Below are positions 25,797 through 34,150 of a stretch of DNA of 64,000 nucleotides, one piece after another (within the stretch, counting starts at the first letter, position 1; each line of letters starts with the position of its first letter). This DNA comes from JAJYKC01 sp963823105. Lineage in GTDB: Bacteria; Acidobacteriota; Terriglobia; Bryobacterales; Bryobacteraceae. A program made the position numbers and the translations under genes. The stretch spans positions 62,001 through 126,000 of the forward strand of contig CAWGKC010000017.1 of the NCBI GenBank assembly GCA_963823105.1, in the 5' to 3' direction. The notes below the pieces were generated by a model. The model saw only the letters and a list, made by a program, of their open reading frames with translations. It made no database searches and was not told the DNA's origin.

Positions 25797-26459
25797 ATGG
25801 TTAAGCTGCCATTTCAGGATCGGTCCGAAGCGGGCCGTTTGTTGGGAGTTGAGCTCGCTGCTCGTAAACTCGCCGAAAACACGATCGTCCTGGCTTTGCC
25901 ACGGGGCGGCCTTCCGCTGGGTGTTGAAGTGGCGGAAATATTGAAGGCGCCGCTCGATGTAATGGTGGTTCGCAAACTTGGTGTCCCCTGGCAACCAGAA
26001 CTCGCAATGGGCGCAATCGCTGGCGGAACTCGCGTCCTTGACCATCAACTAATCCGCGACCTCCGCATCTCCGATGAGGAAGTGGAGGCGGTTGTAGCCA
26101 GGGAAATGAAGGAAATGGAGCGTCGTGAAAAGCTTTACCGGGATGGCCTCCCCGCACCAAATCTCCGTGGCCGGACCGTGGTGCTGGTAGATGACGGTTT
26201 AGCGACAGGTTCCACGATGCTGGCTGCCGCCCGGCATGTCCGCGGCGCTCACCCGCAAAAGGTGATTATCGCCGTGCCGGTAGCGTCTTCACAGGCCCGC
26301 AACCAATTGAAAAGAGAAGCAGACGAATTCATTTGTCTCGCCTTGCCCGAACCGTTTTTCGCGGTGGGCGAATGGTATACCGAGTTCCGGCAGGTGACCG
26401 ATGCAGAGGTTCAAGAAATACTGAGGCGCAGCCACAGCCAGGTTGAGGCCGTCCCGTAA
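25797..26459 (+). CDS. Phosphoribosyltransferase-domain protein
   Basis: A 220-residue type I phosphoribosyltransferase fold. The ATG at 25797 has a strong AAGGAGG site seven bases upstream, better than the in-frame ATG at 25773. ALPRGGLPLGVEVAE near residue 34 and VRKLGVPWQPELAMGAIAGG near 58 match the family of stand-alone PRTases often found next to hydrolases. The PRPP-binding loop VVLVDDGLATGSTM lies near residue 130. The nucleobase or other acceptor is unknown; several relatives are linked to stress or damage responses, which is not shown here. It sits between two decayed copies of the same small gene. Confidence 0.85.
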   Translation: MVKLPFQDRSEAGRLLGVELAARKLAENTIVLALPRGGLPLGVEVAEILKAPLDVMVVRKLGVPWQPELAMGAIAGGTRVLDHQLIRDLRISDEEVEAVVAREMKEMERREKLYRDGLPAPNLRGRTVVLVDDGLATGSTMLAAARHVRGAHPQKVIIAVPVASSQARNQLKREADEFICLALPEPFFAVGEWYTEFRQVTDAEVQEILRRSHSQVEAVP

Positions 26460-26639
26460 CCTCGAGGTCGCTGTGATCACCGCCGAAGAAATGAAATCCC
26501 AAGAGCGGTTGCGATGCAAAATCGAAGAGGAGCTTGCTTGCGAGCCGTAAGCGCCGCGGCTGTTGGGATCGCAGTAGAGGACGGGATCGTAGAGCTTTTC
26601 GGCCACGTAGGGGCGCAGGTGCAGGCTCTCGCGAAGTAG

Positions 26640-26843
26640 GTTCAACTTAACGCGGACCGCACGACGGAGCGGATTCATGACGCGGAGACCCGGATCCTGA
26701 CGGCTTCCCACGGATGGGCCGCTCCGAAGGAACAGCGGATGCGCGGGACGCTTAGCTCAGCCGCTACTTTCGAGGAACGCCTTGCGGGACTTGAAGAGCG
26801 GATGCGCCAGATCGAACAGCGCCAAAAGCAACAGCATCAATAG
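26640..26843 (+). pseudogene. Decayed copy B of the small coiled-coil protein gene
   Basis: The frame VQLNADRTTERIHDAETRILTASHGWAA, then ATFEERLAGLEERMRQIEQRQKQQHQ and a stop at 26841-26843, is uninterrupted. It has an in-frame stop immediately upstream (26637-26639) and no usable start, so its N-terminus is gone. It is the better preserved partner of copy A at 24914-25056. The heptad-like C-terminus predicts a coiled coil. The remaining gap 26460-26639 holds no plus-strand gene; a minus-strand frame there is discussed under findings. Confidence 0.55.
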
Positions 26844-26862
26844 AGCGGGCGTAAGGCAGTAA

Positions 26863-27846
26863 CTACACGGGAACGTACTGATTCAAGTAGCGCTTCGCCA
26901 TCCTAAAGCCAATCTGAAAATTGGGGCTGAAGTCCGGGCCGGGATCGCCCGCGCCGTAGAGGGCGTCTTCGTGTTCGATGCTCATTGCGCCCTGATAGCC
27001 GATGCTTTCGAGGACGCTGAAGAACTCCGACCATTTGATGCTGCCCATGCCGGGGATGCGGTAACTCCACCATTGGGCTTTGTCGACCGGTTGGATGCCG
27101 CCGCGGCGGAGGATATCCCAGCGAATTTCGGTGTCCTTCAAATGCACGTCGTAAATTTTATCCGAGAAGTCGCGTGCGGTTTGGATGGGGTCCATCATTT
27201 GCCAGACTAAGTGAGATGGATCGTACTGGAGGCCGACGTAGGGGGAGTCGCCGAAGGCTTTGAATAAGGCTTCGAAGCCGACTGGGCTGGTGGCGATGTT
27301 AGCGCCGCCGGGCCACGGCTCCCATAGGATCCGGACTTTGTATTTCTCGCAGGCGGGGAAATATCGTTCGTTGTAAACGCGGACGATTTCGGCGACCTGC
27401 TGGGGGAAGGACTTGGTGGCGTCTTTGCCCGACTGAGTGCCGATGTAAGGGACGCCGAGCTTGCCGGCCATTTCGATGGACTTGGCGAAGTAGGCGTTGG
27501 ATTTCTCCCGATAGTTGGCGTCGGCGTCGATGTGGCTGCCGTTGATCTGCAGAGCGGATACGTGCATGCCCTTGGCGGCCAGAAGGGACTTGGCCTTTTC
27601 GATTTGCTCGTCGGTTATTTTCATCGCGTCGAGCGTCGATCCGGGGCCGGAGGAAAGGATCATGTTGTTGAATCCCTCCTTCAACGCGAAGTCGACGTTG
27701 GCCTCGGTGAAGGGGCCGAGGACGCCGAGGCGCGGCTTCCACTCGGAGCGTTTGGGCCGGGCTTCGGCTTGGGAGCTGGCGGCGATTCCGGCGGCCAGCG
27801 AAACGGAGCCGAGCAGCGCCCGGCGGCTAAGATTGTCTGTCAGCAC
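26863..27846 (-). CDS. Tat-exported sugar phosphate isomerase/epimerase-like TIM barrel protein
   Basis: A 327-residue protein with a twin-arginine leader (LSRRALLGSVSLAAGIAASSQA). The barrel belongs to the AP-endonuclease 2/xylose-isomerase-like superfamily: LGVLGPF, HVSALQINGSH, KVRILWEPWPGG, LQYDPSHLVWQ, DVHLKDTE and SIEHEDALYG. These are the strands that carry the metal-binding Glu, Asp, His and final Glu, and they appear intact. Such exported proteins are abundant in Acidobacteria and are thought to act on sugars or inositol derivatives in the periplasm. Single gene. Confidence 0.85.
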   Translation of the reverse strand: MLTDNLSRRALLGSVSLAAGIAASSQAEARPKRSEWKPRLGVLGPFTEANVDFALKEGFNNMILSSGPGSTLDAMKITDEQIEKAKSLLAAKGMHVSALQINGSHIDADANYREKSNAYFAKSIEMAGKLGVPYIGTQSGKDATKSFPQQVAEIVRVYNERYFPACEKYKVRILWEPWPGGANIATSPVGFEALFKAFGDSPYVGLQYDPSHLVWQMMDPIQTARDFSDKIYDVHLKDTEIRWDILRRGGIQPVDKAQWWSYRIPGMGSIKWSEFFSVLESIGYQGAMSIEHEDALYGAGDPGPDFSPNFQIGFRMAKRYLNQYVPV

Positions 27847-27996
27847 GGAGCTATTCTATCCGAAACGGGACGACACGGTTCAACAGGGTGCTTAGACGGA
27901 TTGGGGATTCCCTGCGGAACCACTCCCTTACGGTCGCTGCTCGGTAACCGTCGCGTCGATTTCACGGGGGTCACCGGGCCTGTGCATTCCCCAGGC

Positions 27997-28602
27997 TCAA
28001 CGGGCCGCTGGGACGACGCGGCGGCCCTCAATGCGGTAGGCTCCGGCGAGAACGAGGGCGATTGCAGGGGCGTATGCGAGATGTTCGGCGGCGAGGATGC
28101 GCTGGGAGAGCGTTTCGACGGTATCGCCTTCCTCGACGGGCACGGCGGTTTGAGAGACGATGGGTCCGGAGTCGAGTCCCTCGTCGACGAAATGGACGGT
28201 GCAACCGGAGACGCGGACGCCGTAACTGAGCGCCTGCGCCTGCGCCTCGAGGCCCGGAAACGCGGGGAGCAGAGACGGGTGGATGTTGAGTACGCGGCCC
28301 TCGAAAGCGCGGATGAAGCCGGGGCTGAGGACGCGCATGAAACCGGCGAGACAGACCAGATCGACGGCGTGGCGTTTGAGTTCGTCGGCCACGAGTTGGT
28401 CATAGCTGTCGCGCGGGGCGCCCTTCGACGGGATGCAGACGGCGTTCAAGCCGAGGAGGCGCGCCGATTCGAGGCCGGGGGCTTCGGGGCGATTGGAGAC
28501 GACGACGGCGATTTGGGCGGGGATTGCGCCCGAGCGGACGGCGGAGGCGATCGCTTGAAAATTAGAGCCGCGGCCGGAAAGGAGAATGCCGAGTTTCTTC
28601 AT
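27997..28602 (-). CDS. purN: Phosphoribosylglycinamide formyltransferase
   Basis: A 201-residue enzyme transferring a formyl group from 10-formyl-THF to GAR, the third step of purine synthesis. ILLSGRGSNFQAI binds the phosphate of GAR; VCLAGFMRVLSPGFIRAFEGRVLNIHPSLLPAFPG carries the catalytic Asn-His pair; GCTVHFVDEGLDSGPIV holds the catalytic Asp. Normal length. The start lies three bases after the purM stop, giving a tight purM-purN unit. The 150-bp gap on its 3' side holds nothing I can identify. Confidence 0.96.
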   Translation of the reverse strand: MKKLGILLSGRGSNFQAIASAVRSGAIPAQIAVVVSNRPEAPGLESARLLGLNAVCIPSKGAPRDSYDQLVADELKRHAVDLVCLAGFMRVLSPGFIRAFEGRVLNIHPSLLPAFPGLEAQAQALSYGVRVSGCTVHFVDEGLDSGPIVSQTAVPVEEGDTVETLSQRILAAEHLAYAPAIALVLAGAYRIEGRRVVPAAR

Positions 28603-28605
28603 GGC

Positions 28606-29643
28606 TCAGCGGTAGAACACCCTGGGCGTGGGGGCTGCGACGATCTCCCCGATCGGGAAGCGCGGTTCGGCCAGATCGTCGAGAATGCGCCCGGCTTTGG
28701 CGAGATTGCGCTTGGAAACGACGAGGATCATCCCGATGCCGAGGTTAAAAGTGCGGCGATAATCGGGGAGGGGAACGTTGCCGATGGCGCGCAGCGTTTC
28801 AAAAACGGCGGGGATTTTCCACGACGACGGATGGACCTCGGCGGCGCATCCGGAGGGGAGAATGCGGGGCAAGTTACCGGTAATACCGCCGCCGGTAATG
28901 TGCGCCGCGCCTTTGAGCAACTTCTCCTCCACCAAGGCGCGTATGGGTTTTAAGTAACTGCGATGGACTTTGAGGAGCTCCTCGCCGATGGTGGAGTTCC
29001 ATTCGGGGACATGGTGGTCCACTTGATATCCGGCGATGTCGAAGAGCAGTTTGCGGGCGAGAGAGTAGCCGTTGGTGTGAAGACCGTTCGAAGGGAGACC
29101 GAGGAGAAGGTCGCCGGGGCGGATGGAGGCTCCGGTAAGCATGGCTTTGCGCTCGGCCGCGCCGACGATGAAACCGGCGAGGTCGTATTCACCGGAGACA
29201 TAGAGTCCGGGCATTTCGGCCGTCTCGCCACCGATCAACGCGCAGCCGTTGTTGCGGCAGCCTCTGGCCAAGCCCGATACGACCTCTCCGGCGACCTCCG
29301 CGACCAGTTTGCCGACGGCGAAGTAATCGAGAAAGAAAAGCGGAACGGCGCCCTGGACGGCGATATCGTTGACGCAATGGTTGACGAGATCCTCGCCGAT
29401 GGTGGAGTGGCGGTTGGTCAGGAAGGCGATTTTGAGCTTTGTGCCGACGCCATCGGCCGAACTTATGAGAACGGGATCGCGCCAGCCGCGGAGGCGGAAC
29501 CCCGCCCCGAAGCTGCCGATGTCGGTAAGGACGCCGGAGTGAAAAGTGGACCGGGCGTGGAGACGGATGAGGGCGACGGCGCGGTCCGCTTCATCGATAT
29601 CCACGCCGGCGTCGCGGTAGAGGATTGGTTTTTTTTTCAGCAT
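28606..29643 (-). CDS. purM: Phosphoribosylformylglycinamidine cyclo-ligase (AIR synthetase)
   Basis: A 345-residue ATP-dependent enzyme making AIR from FGAM. It begins YRDAGVDIDEADRAVALI, then FGAGFRL, ISSADGVGTKLKIAF, HCVNDIAVQGAVPLFFLDYFAVG, CALIGGETAEMPGLY, GLPSNGLHTNGYSLARKLL and AHITGGGITGNLPRILP, all standard PurM segments. It is the first gene of the purM-purN unit and divergent from dtd across 127 bp, where promoters for both directions must lie. Confidence 0.96.
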   Translation of the reverse strand: MLKKKPILYRDAGVDIDEADRAVALIRLHARSTFHSGVLTDIGSFGAGFRLRGWRDPVLISSADGVGTKLKIAFLTNRHSTIGEDLVNHCVNDIAVQGAVPLFFLDYFAVGKLVAEVAGEVVSGLARGCRNNGCALIGGETAEMPGLYVSGEYDLAGFIVGAAERKAMLTGASIRPGDLLLGLPSNGLHTNGYSLARKLLFDIAGYQVDHHVPEWNSTIGEELLKVHRSYLKPIRALVEEKLLKGAAHITGGGITGNLPRILPSGCAAEVHPSSWKIPAVFETLRAIGNVPLPDYRRTFNLGIGMILVVSKRNLAKAGRILDDLAEPRFPIGEIVAAPTPRVFYR

Positions 29644-29770
29644 TCGATTCTTTCCCTGGGATTGCCGCGAGATTTCCCAAGGGCCGGCGTTCCAAGGGCG
29701 CGGGACTCAAGCGGCGGGTTACGATGCTGCTTGGGGCCAAATCCAATATAAACCGCCGGAGCGGACAACG

Positions 29771-30226
29771 ATGAAACTGGTTATACAACGAGTGAGCGAG
29801 GCGGAGGTGCGCGTGGCGGGGGAGACGGTGGGGAGGATCGGCGCGGGTATCGTGGCGCTGTTGGGAGTGGGTAAGGGAGACACGGCGGCGGATGCGCGTA
29901 AGATGGCGGAAAAGACGGCGCAACTGCGAATATTCGCGGACGATCGCGGAAAAATGAACCGCAGCCTGCTCGAAACGGGAGGGGAGGCGCTGGTGATCTC
30001 CCAATTCACCTTATACGGCGATTGCGCCAAGGGGAGACGCCCGGGATTCGAGCGCGCGGCGCCTCCGGAGGCGGCCGAACCGCTGTATGAGGCGTATGTG
30101 GAGCGGTTGCGCGAATTGGGAGTTCCGGCGCAAACGGGGCGATTCCGGACGGAGATGAGGGTTTCCCTGAGTAACGAGGGGCCGGTGACTTTTATTATCG
30201 AAAGCGAGCGGGACTTGGCTAATTAG
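29771..30226 (+). CDS. dtd: D-aminoacyl-tRNA deacylase
   Basis: A 151-residue trans-editing enzyme that removes D-amino acids (and glycine mischarged on tRNA-Ala). It shows the family motifs SQFTLYGDCAKGRRPGF near residue 77 and the C-terminal NEGPVTFIIES with the Gly-cisPro-type cross-subunit motif (NxGPVT). Length is typical. Followed by a small basic protein, 24 bp downstream, likely in one transcript. Confidence 0.95.
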   Translation: MKLVIQRVSEAEVRVAGETVGRIGAGIVALLGVGKGDTAADARKMAEKTAQLRIFADDRGKMNRSLLETGGEALVISQFTLYGDCAKGRRPGFERAAPPEAAEPLYEAYVERLRELGVPAQTGRFRTEMRVSLSNEGPVTFIIESERDLAN

Positions 30227-30249
30227 TAACATTTCTGTATCATCGGAGT

Positions 30250-30549
30250 ATGGCGAGAACAAGCAGTCCAGTCAACACGGCGACTTTCCTCGAAGCGGCA
30301 CTCGAAGGTCTCCAGTTACAAAAGCAAAGAATAGAAGAGCAGATCGCGCAGGTTCGCGGGATGCTTGGCCACGGAAAAGGAAGCAGTCCGAAAGCGGCGG
30401 CGAAGTCCGCGGCGACGACGACGACGGCCGCTCCGGTGGCAAAGGAGAGACGCAAGCTGAGCGCGGCGGCGCGGAAGAGGATCGCGATCGCGCAGAAGAA
30501 GCGCTGGGCGGCTTACCGCAAGGAATTGGCCGCCGGCAAATCGGAATAG
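30250..30549 (+). CDS. Small basic protein with conserved RKLSAAARKRIAxAQKKRWA tail
   Basis: A 99-residue protein. The N-terminal 35 residues are a likely helix (ATFLEAALEGLQLQKQRIEEQIAQVRGML), then an Ala/Lys/Thr linker, then the strongly basic tail RKLSAAARKRIAIAQKKRWAAYRK. I know this tail as a recurring feature of short acidobacterial proteins of unknown function; it suggests nucleic-acid binding, which is inference. A CGGAG site lies just upstream of the start. Between dtd and the acpS pair. Confidence 0.7.
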   Translation: MARTSSPVNTATFLEAALEGLQLQKQRIEEQIAQVRGMLGHGKGSSPKAAAKSAATTTTAAPVAKERRKLSAAARKRIAIAQKKRWAAYRKELAAGKSE

Positions 30550-30593
30550 CCGGAGGGGAATCCGGGCGGGCGTTCGTGTAAGCTGGAGGGCGC

Positions 30594-30926
30594 ATGGGCC
30601 AACGCCTTATTAGTCGCGCGCAACGGGACGCGGCGGACTCATTGCCGCGTTCGGGCGGCGATGCCGCGGCGTCGTGCGCGCGGACCGGTGAACGCCGGGC
30701 GCGTAATCGGCTTAGTCGAACCGGCGGTGCCGTCGACTCGGGCTCTCGGGATGAATTCGATGGCCCGGTCGCGGAGCGCGGCTGCGCGAACCGTTGGGAA
30801 ACGTTCCGGGACAGGATCTGGGGCGGCGAGGGACCGGCCGAAGTTCGGCGCGCGCATGTTGACAAGATCTCGACGATGCGACCGCATGGGGCGTTGGTCA
30901 GCGCCGAGGCGGGCGGGGCGGCGTGA
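30594..30926 (+). CDS. Hypothetical protein coupled to acpS
   Basis: A 110-residue Arg/Ala/Gly-rich frame with no family I recognise. Reasons to think it is translated: a GGAGG site seven bases before the ATG, GC-ending codons, and a stop that overlaps the acpS GTG start (GTGA). Against: the composition resembles an out-of-frame reading of GC-rich DNA, and homopolymer errors elsewhere in this window mean it could be a shifted remnant of another gene. Only context supports it. Confidence 0.4.
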   Translation: MGQRLISRAQRDAADSLPRSGGDAAASCARTGERRARNRLSRTGGAVDSGSRDEFDGPVAERGCANRWETFRDRIWGGEGPAEVRRAHVDKISTMRPHGALVSAEAGGAA

Positions 30927-31300
30927 TCGTCGGGTCTGGAATCGATATCGCCGAAGTGGACCGCATCGAAAGAGCGGTGACGCGGCACGGCGGCAGGTTC
31001 GTGGAGCGCGTTTTCACTCCCGGCGAGATCGCCTACGTCGAGCGGAAGGCGAACCGATTCGAGCGCTATGCGGCGCGATTCGCGGCGAAGGAGGCGGGGA
31101 TGAAGGCCATCGGCACGGGATGGCGGCATGGCGTGCGGTGGCGCGATTTTGAAGTGAAGAACCTGCCGGGCGGGAAGCCGACGCTGACGTTCCATGGCGT
31201 GGCGGGGGAGTTCGCGGCAAAGTTGGGGGTGCGGAACATCTCGCTTTCTTTGACGCACACACGGGCGCAGGGCATGGCGGTGGTGATCCTGGAGAATTGA
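30923..31300 (+). CDS. acpS: Holo-[acyl-carrier-protein] synthase
   Basis: A 125-residue phosphopantetheinyl transferase that attaches the CoA arm to acyl carrier protein. GIDIAEVDRIERA carries the first metal-binding Asp; FAAKEAGMKAIGTG has the Glu and Lys of the CoA site; ISLSLTHTRAQGMAVVIL is the normal C-terminus. GTG start at 30923 overlaps the preceding stop. The MgtE-N/CBS gene follows after 10 bp, so transcription likely continues. Confidence 0.94.
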   Translation: MIVGSGIDIAEVDRIERAVTRHGGRFVERVFTPGEIAYVERKANRFERYAARFAAKEAGMKAIGTGWRHGVRWRDFEVKNLPGGKPTLTFHGVAGEFAAKLGVRNISLSLTHTRAQGMAVVILEN

Positions 31301-31310
31301 ACGGAGCGAG

Positions 31311-32549
31311 ATGGCGGACGTTCTCTACATCACGGAACTGTTGGGCATGGCCGTCTACGATTTGAAGGGCAAGCGCATCGGCGCCGTCCGCGACGCGGCG
31401 CTGGTGCCGTTGGTGGATCCGGCGAGGGTGGACCGCTACTTAGTGGGAGGCGGATGGGCGTGGTTGACGATCCGCCACGATCAGGTGCGCTCCGTCTCGC
31501 TCGACGGCATTCGCCTGAGGGACGAGCAACTCACGCCTTACCACGCCGATGAGTATATGTTGCGGTTGGTGAGGGATCTGTTGGACCAGCAGATCATCGA
31601 CGCACAGGGGCGTAAGGTGGTTCGCGTGACGGATGTGACTTTCGAGATAGTCCATCGCGAGGATTACGACGAACTGCGGGTGTTGGAGGTGGACATCGGG
31701 CTGCGTAGCGTATACCGGAGGCTGGTGCGCGGCGTGATTCCGCCACGGTGGATCCGCAAATCGCAAGCGGGCATCGCGCCGAATTCCATCCGATGGGAAT
31801 TCTGCAACATTCTGGAGCCGGACCCGCAGCGGCGGCTGCGATTGAACATCAGCAACCGGCTGCTTGAGGAGATGCATCCGGCGGATCTGGCCGATATCGT
31901 CGAGGAGCTTGGACCGGACGACCGCGAGGCGATCTTCGAGACGATCGACAGCGAGGTGGCGGCGGAAACGTTGTCGGAGGTGGACCCGGATATTCAGGCG
32001 AGCATTTTGGAATCGCTCGAAACGGAAAAGGCGGCCGATATCGTGGAGGAAATGGCGCCGCACGACGCGGCGGACGTGTTGGCGGAGTTGGAGGAGGAGA
32101 CATCGGAAGAGATTCTGGAGGAGATGGAGACGGAACCGGGGACGGAAGTAAGGGAGTTGCTGGAGTTCGACGAGGATTCGGCGGGCGGGATGATGAGCCG
32201 GGAGTTTGTCGCGCTCGCGGCGTCGCAGACGGCGGCCGAGGCGATAACGGCGCTGCGGGCGCATGGCGATTTACCGGAGACTCTGAATACGATTTTTCTG
32301 ATCTCCGGCGATGGGACGCTGAGCGCGGCGGTGCCATCGGCGCGGCTATTGGGCGCCGCGCCGGAGACGCCGCTGGCCGGCCTGGCGATGGAGCGATTGA
32401 TCGCGGTGAGGGAGGAAGAGAAGCAGGACCGCATCACCGAGCTCTTCGATAAGTACAATTTACTGACGCTGCCGGTGGTGGATGAGAAGGGCCGGCTGTC
32501 GGGAACGATCACGGCGGACGAGATTATCAGTCTGTTACGGCACAAATGA
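31311..32549 (+). CDS. Soluble MgtE N-domain/CBS protein with N-terminal PRC-barrel-like region
   Basis: A 412-residue cytoplasmic protein without membrane helices. Residues 1-140 hold two PRC-barrel-like beta units (VYDLKGKRIGAVRDAAL; DAQGRKVVRVTDVTF). Residues about 180-290 match the MgtE intracellular N domain, with repeated short helices (MHPADLADIVEELGPDDREAIFETID, PDIQASILESLETEKAADIVEEM, HDAADVLAELEEE). Residues 295-412 form a CBS pair ending TLPVVDEKGRLSGTITADEIISLL. In MgtE this module senses Mg2+ and gates an attached channel; here the channel is absent. The next gene, 16 bp away, is an NRAMP-like transporter, a probable partner. Confidence 0.85.
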   Translation: MADVLYITELLGMAVYDLKGKRIGAVRDAALVPLVDPARVDRYLVGGGWAWLTIRHDQVRSVSLDGIRLRDEQLTPYHADEYMLRLVRDLLDQQIIDAQGRKVVRVTDVTFEIVHREDYDELRVLEVDIGLRSVYRRLVRGVIPPRWIRKSQAGIAPNSIRWEFCNILEPDPQRRLRLNISNRLLEEMHPADLADIVEELGPDDREAIFETIDSEVAAETLSEVDPDIQASILESLETEKAADIVEEMAPHDAADVLAELEEETSEEILEEMETEPGTEVRELLEFDEDSAGGMMSREFVALAASQTAAEAITALRAHGDLPETLNTIFLISGDGTLSAAVPSARLLGAAPETPLAGLAMERLIAVREEEKQDRITELFDKYNLLTLPVVDEKGRLSGTITADEIISLLRHK

Positions 32550-32565
32550 GAAATGGCGCCGGCCG

Positions 32566-33813
32566 ATGACCAAAAAGCTGCGGAATCAGATCGCGATCTT
32601 CCTGGCGGTGATGGGGCCGGGGCTGATCACGGCCAACGTCGATAACGATTCGGGCGGAATTCTGACTTACTCGCAGGCGGGGGCGAAGTACGGATACCTG
32701 CCGCTGTGGACGCTGATCCCGATCACGATTCTGTTGATCGTGACACAGGAGATGTGCTCGCGCATGGGCGCGGTGACGGGCAAAGGGCTGTCGGACCTGA
32801 TTCGCGAGGAGTTCGGGCTACGGACGACGTTTTTCATGATGGCGGCGCTGGTGGTGGCGAATTTCACCAACGTCGTGGCCGAGTTCGCCGGGATCGCCAG
32901 CTCGCTGGAGTTGTTTCACATTTCCCGGTATATCTCGGTTCCGCTTTCGGCGGCGGCGGTGTGGCTGTTGGTGGTGAGGGGAAGTTATCGCAGCGTGGAG
33001 AAAGTGTTTCTGGTGGCGTGTACCCTGTACGTCACCTATATCATTTCCGGGTTTCTGGTGAAGCCGGATTGGAAGGAAGCGGCGATTTACAGCGTGAAGC
33101 CGATTCTGATGTTCGACACGGGATACATCTTCATGCTGATCGGCATGGTGGGGACGTCGATCGCTCCGTGGATGCAGTTCTATTTGCAGTCGGCGGTGGT
33201 GGAGAAGGGGATCACGGCGAAGGAGTACGTGCAATCGCGCTTCGAGGTGGTGCTGGGCTGCATTATCACGGACGTGGTGGCGTTTTTTATTATCGTCGCG
33301 TGCGCGGGGGCGATCTGGTCCCACGGGCCGCGAGACATCGAGAACGCGGCCGACGCGGCGGTGGCGTTGAAGCCGTTCGGGCAGTACGCTTATTTGCTTT
33401 TCAGCGCGGGACTGTTCAACGCGTCGTTTTTCGCGGCCTGTATCCTGCCGCTGTCGACGGTTTACACGGTGTGCGAGGGGTTGGGATTCGAATCGGGCGT
33501 GGACAAGCGTTTTCACGAGGCTCCGATTTTTTACTGGCTGTACACGCTGCTGGTGGTGGTGGGGGCGGGCGTGATTTTGTGGCCGAACTTTCCGTTGGTG
33601 AAAATGATCCTGTTTTCACAGGTGCTGAACGGGGTGCTGCTGCCCTTCGTGCTGATCTACATGGTGTTGTTGATTAACCGGAAGGGCCTGATGAAAGAGT
33701 GGACGAACTCGCGGTTCTACAATCTGGTGGCGTGGTCGTCGGTGGTGATCATGATCGGGCTGACGCTGGCGTTGGTGGCGATTTCGATCAAGGACGTTTC
33801 GGCGGGAACTTAA
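32566..33813 (+). CDS. NRAMP-related divalent metal transporter with non-canonical metal site
   Basis: A 415-residue, roughly 11-helix membrane protein. The first helix reads GPGLITANVDNDSGGI, with DNDSGG (residues 26-31) where Mn/Fe NRAMPs have DPGN. Helix 6 reads GTSIAPWMQFYLQS (196-209), with proline but without the canonical MPH methionine-histidine pair. These changes resemble the NRAMP-related magnesium transporter group, in which the metal-selective methionine is lost. The start at 32566 is chosen because upstream codons overlap the CBS gene. Context with an MgtE N domain supports Mg2+ as substrate, but Mn2+ cannot be excluded. Confidence 0.85.
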   Translation: MTKKLRNQIAIFLAVMGPGLITANVDNDSGGILTYSQAGAKYGYLPLWTLIPITILLIVTQEMCSRMGAVTGKGLSDLIREEFGLRTTFFMMAALVVANFTNVVAEFAGIASSLELFHISRYISVPLSAAAVWLLVVRGSYRSVEKVFLVACTLYVTYIISGFLVKPDWKEAAIYSVKPILMFDTGYIFMLIGMVGTSIAPWMQFYLQSAVVEKGITAKEYVQSRFEVVLGCIITDVVAFFIIVACAGAIWSHGPRDIENAADAAVALKPFGQYAYLLFSAGLFNASFFAACILPLSTVYTVCEGLGFESGVDKRFHEAPIFYWLYTLLVVVGAGVILWPNFPLVKMILFSQVLNGVLLPFVLIYMVLLINRKGLMKEWTNSRFYNLVAWSSVVIMIGLTLALVAISIKDVSAGT

Positions 33814-33844
33814 GCCGGCCCCTGGGGGCGGCGGCTGTGTCACC

Positions 33845-34150
33845 ATGGCACTTATGACATCTCCACCGCCGCAACCGAAACTACAACTCGTCAACAGCGC
33901 CGACTACCGGGAGAGCTATGCCAACAGCGTGCAGATGCGGATGAACCTATGGGATTTTCTGCTCATGTTCGGCACGCTGAACCAGACGGCGCCGGATGCG
34001 GTGACGATCGTGAATTTTCAAGGCATTTATCTGAGTCCGCAGCAAGCCAAGGCGCTGAGCAACGTCTTGCAGCAGAACGTGACGCAGTATGAAGCCACGT
34101 TCGGGGAAATTCGTCTGGAGCCGAAGGCGCCAGGCGGCACGATTCAGTGA
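33845..34150 (+). CDS. DUF3467 protein
   Basis: A 101-residue protein with the DUF3467 pattern: ESYANSVQMRMNLWDFLLMFGTL at the centre, then YLSPQQAKALSNVLQQNVTQYEATFGEI. The family is widespread in bacteria and archaea and has no established function. Its stop overlaps the next gene's GTG start (GTGA at 34147), so the two are translationally coupled. 31 bp separate it from the transporter. Confidence 0.85.
   Translation: MALMTSPPPQPKLQLVNSADYRESYANSVQMRMNLWDFLLMFGTLNQTAPDAVTIVNFQGIYLSPQQAKALSNVLQQNVTQYEATFGEIRLEPKAPGGTIQ

Noticed and set aside
27532..28953. Plus-strand frame spanning the TIM-barrel protein, purN and purM
   Set aside because: It crosses three well-supported minus-strand genes and has biased Gly/Glu/Asp composition.
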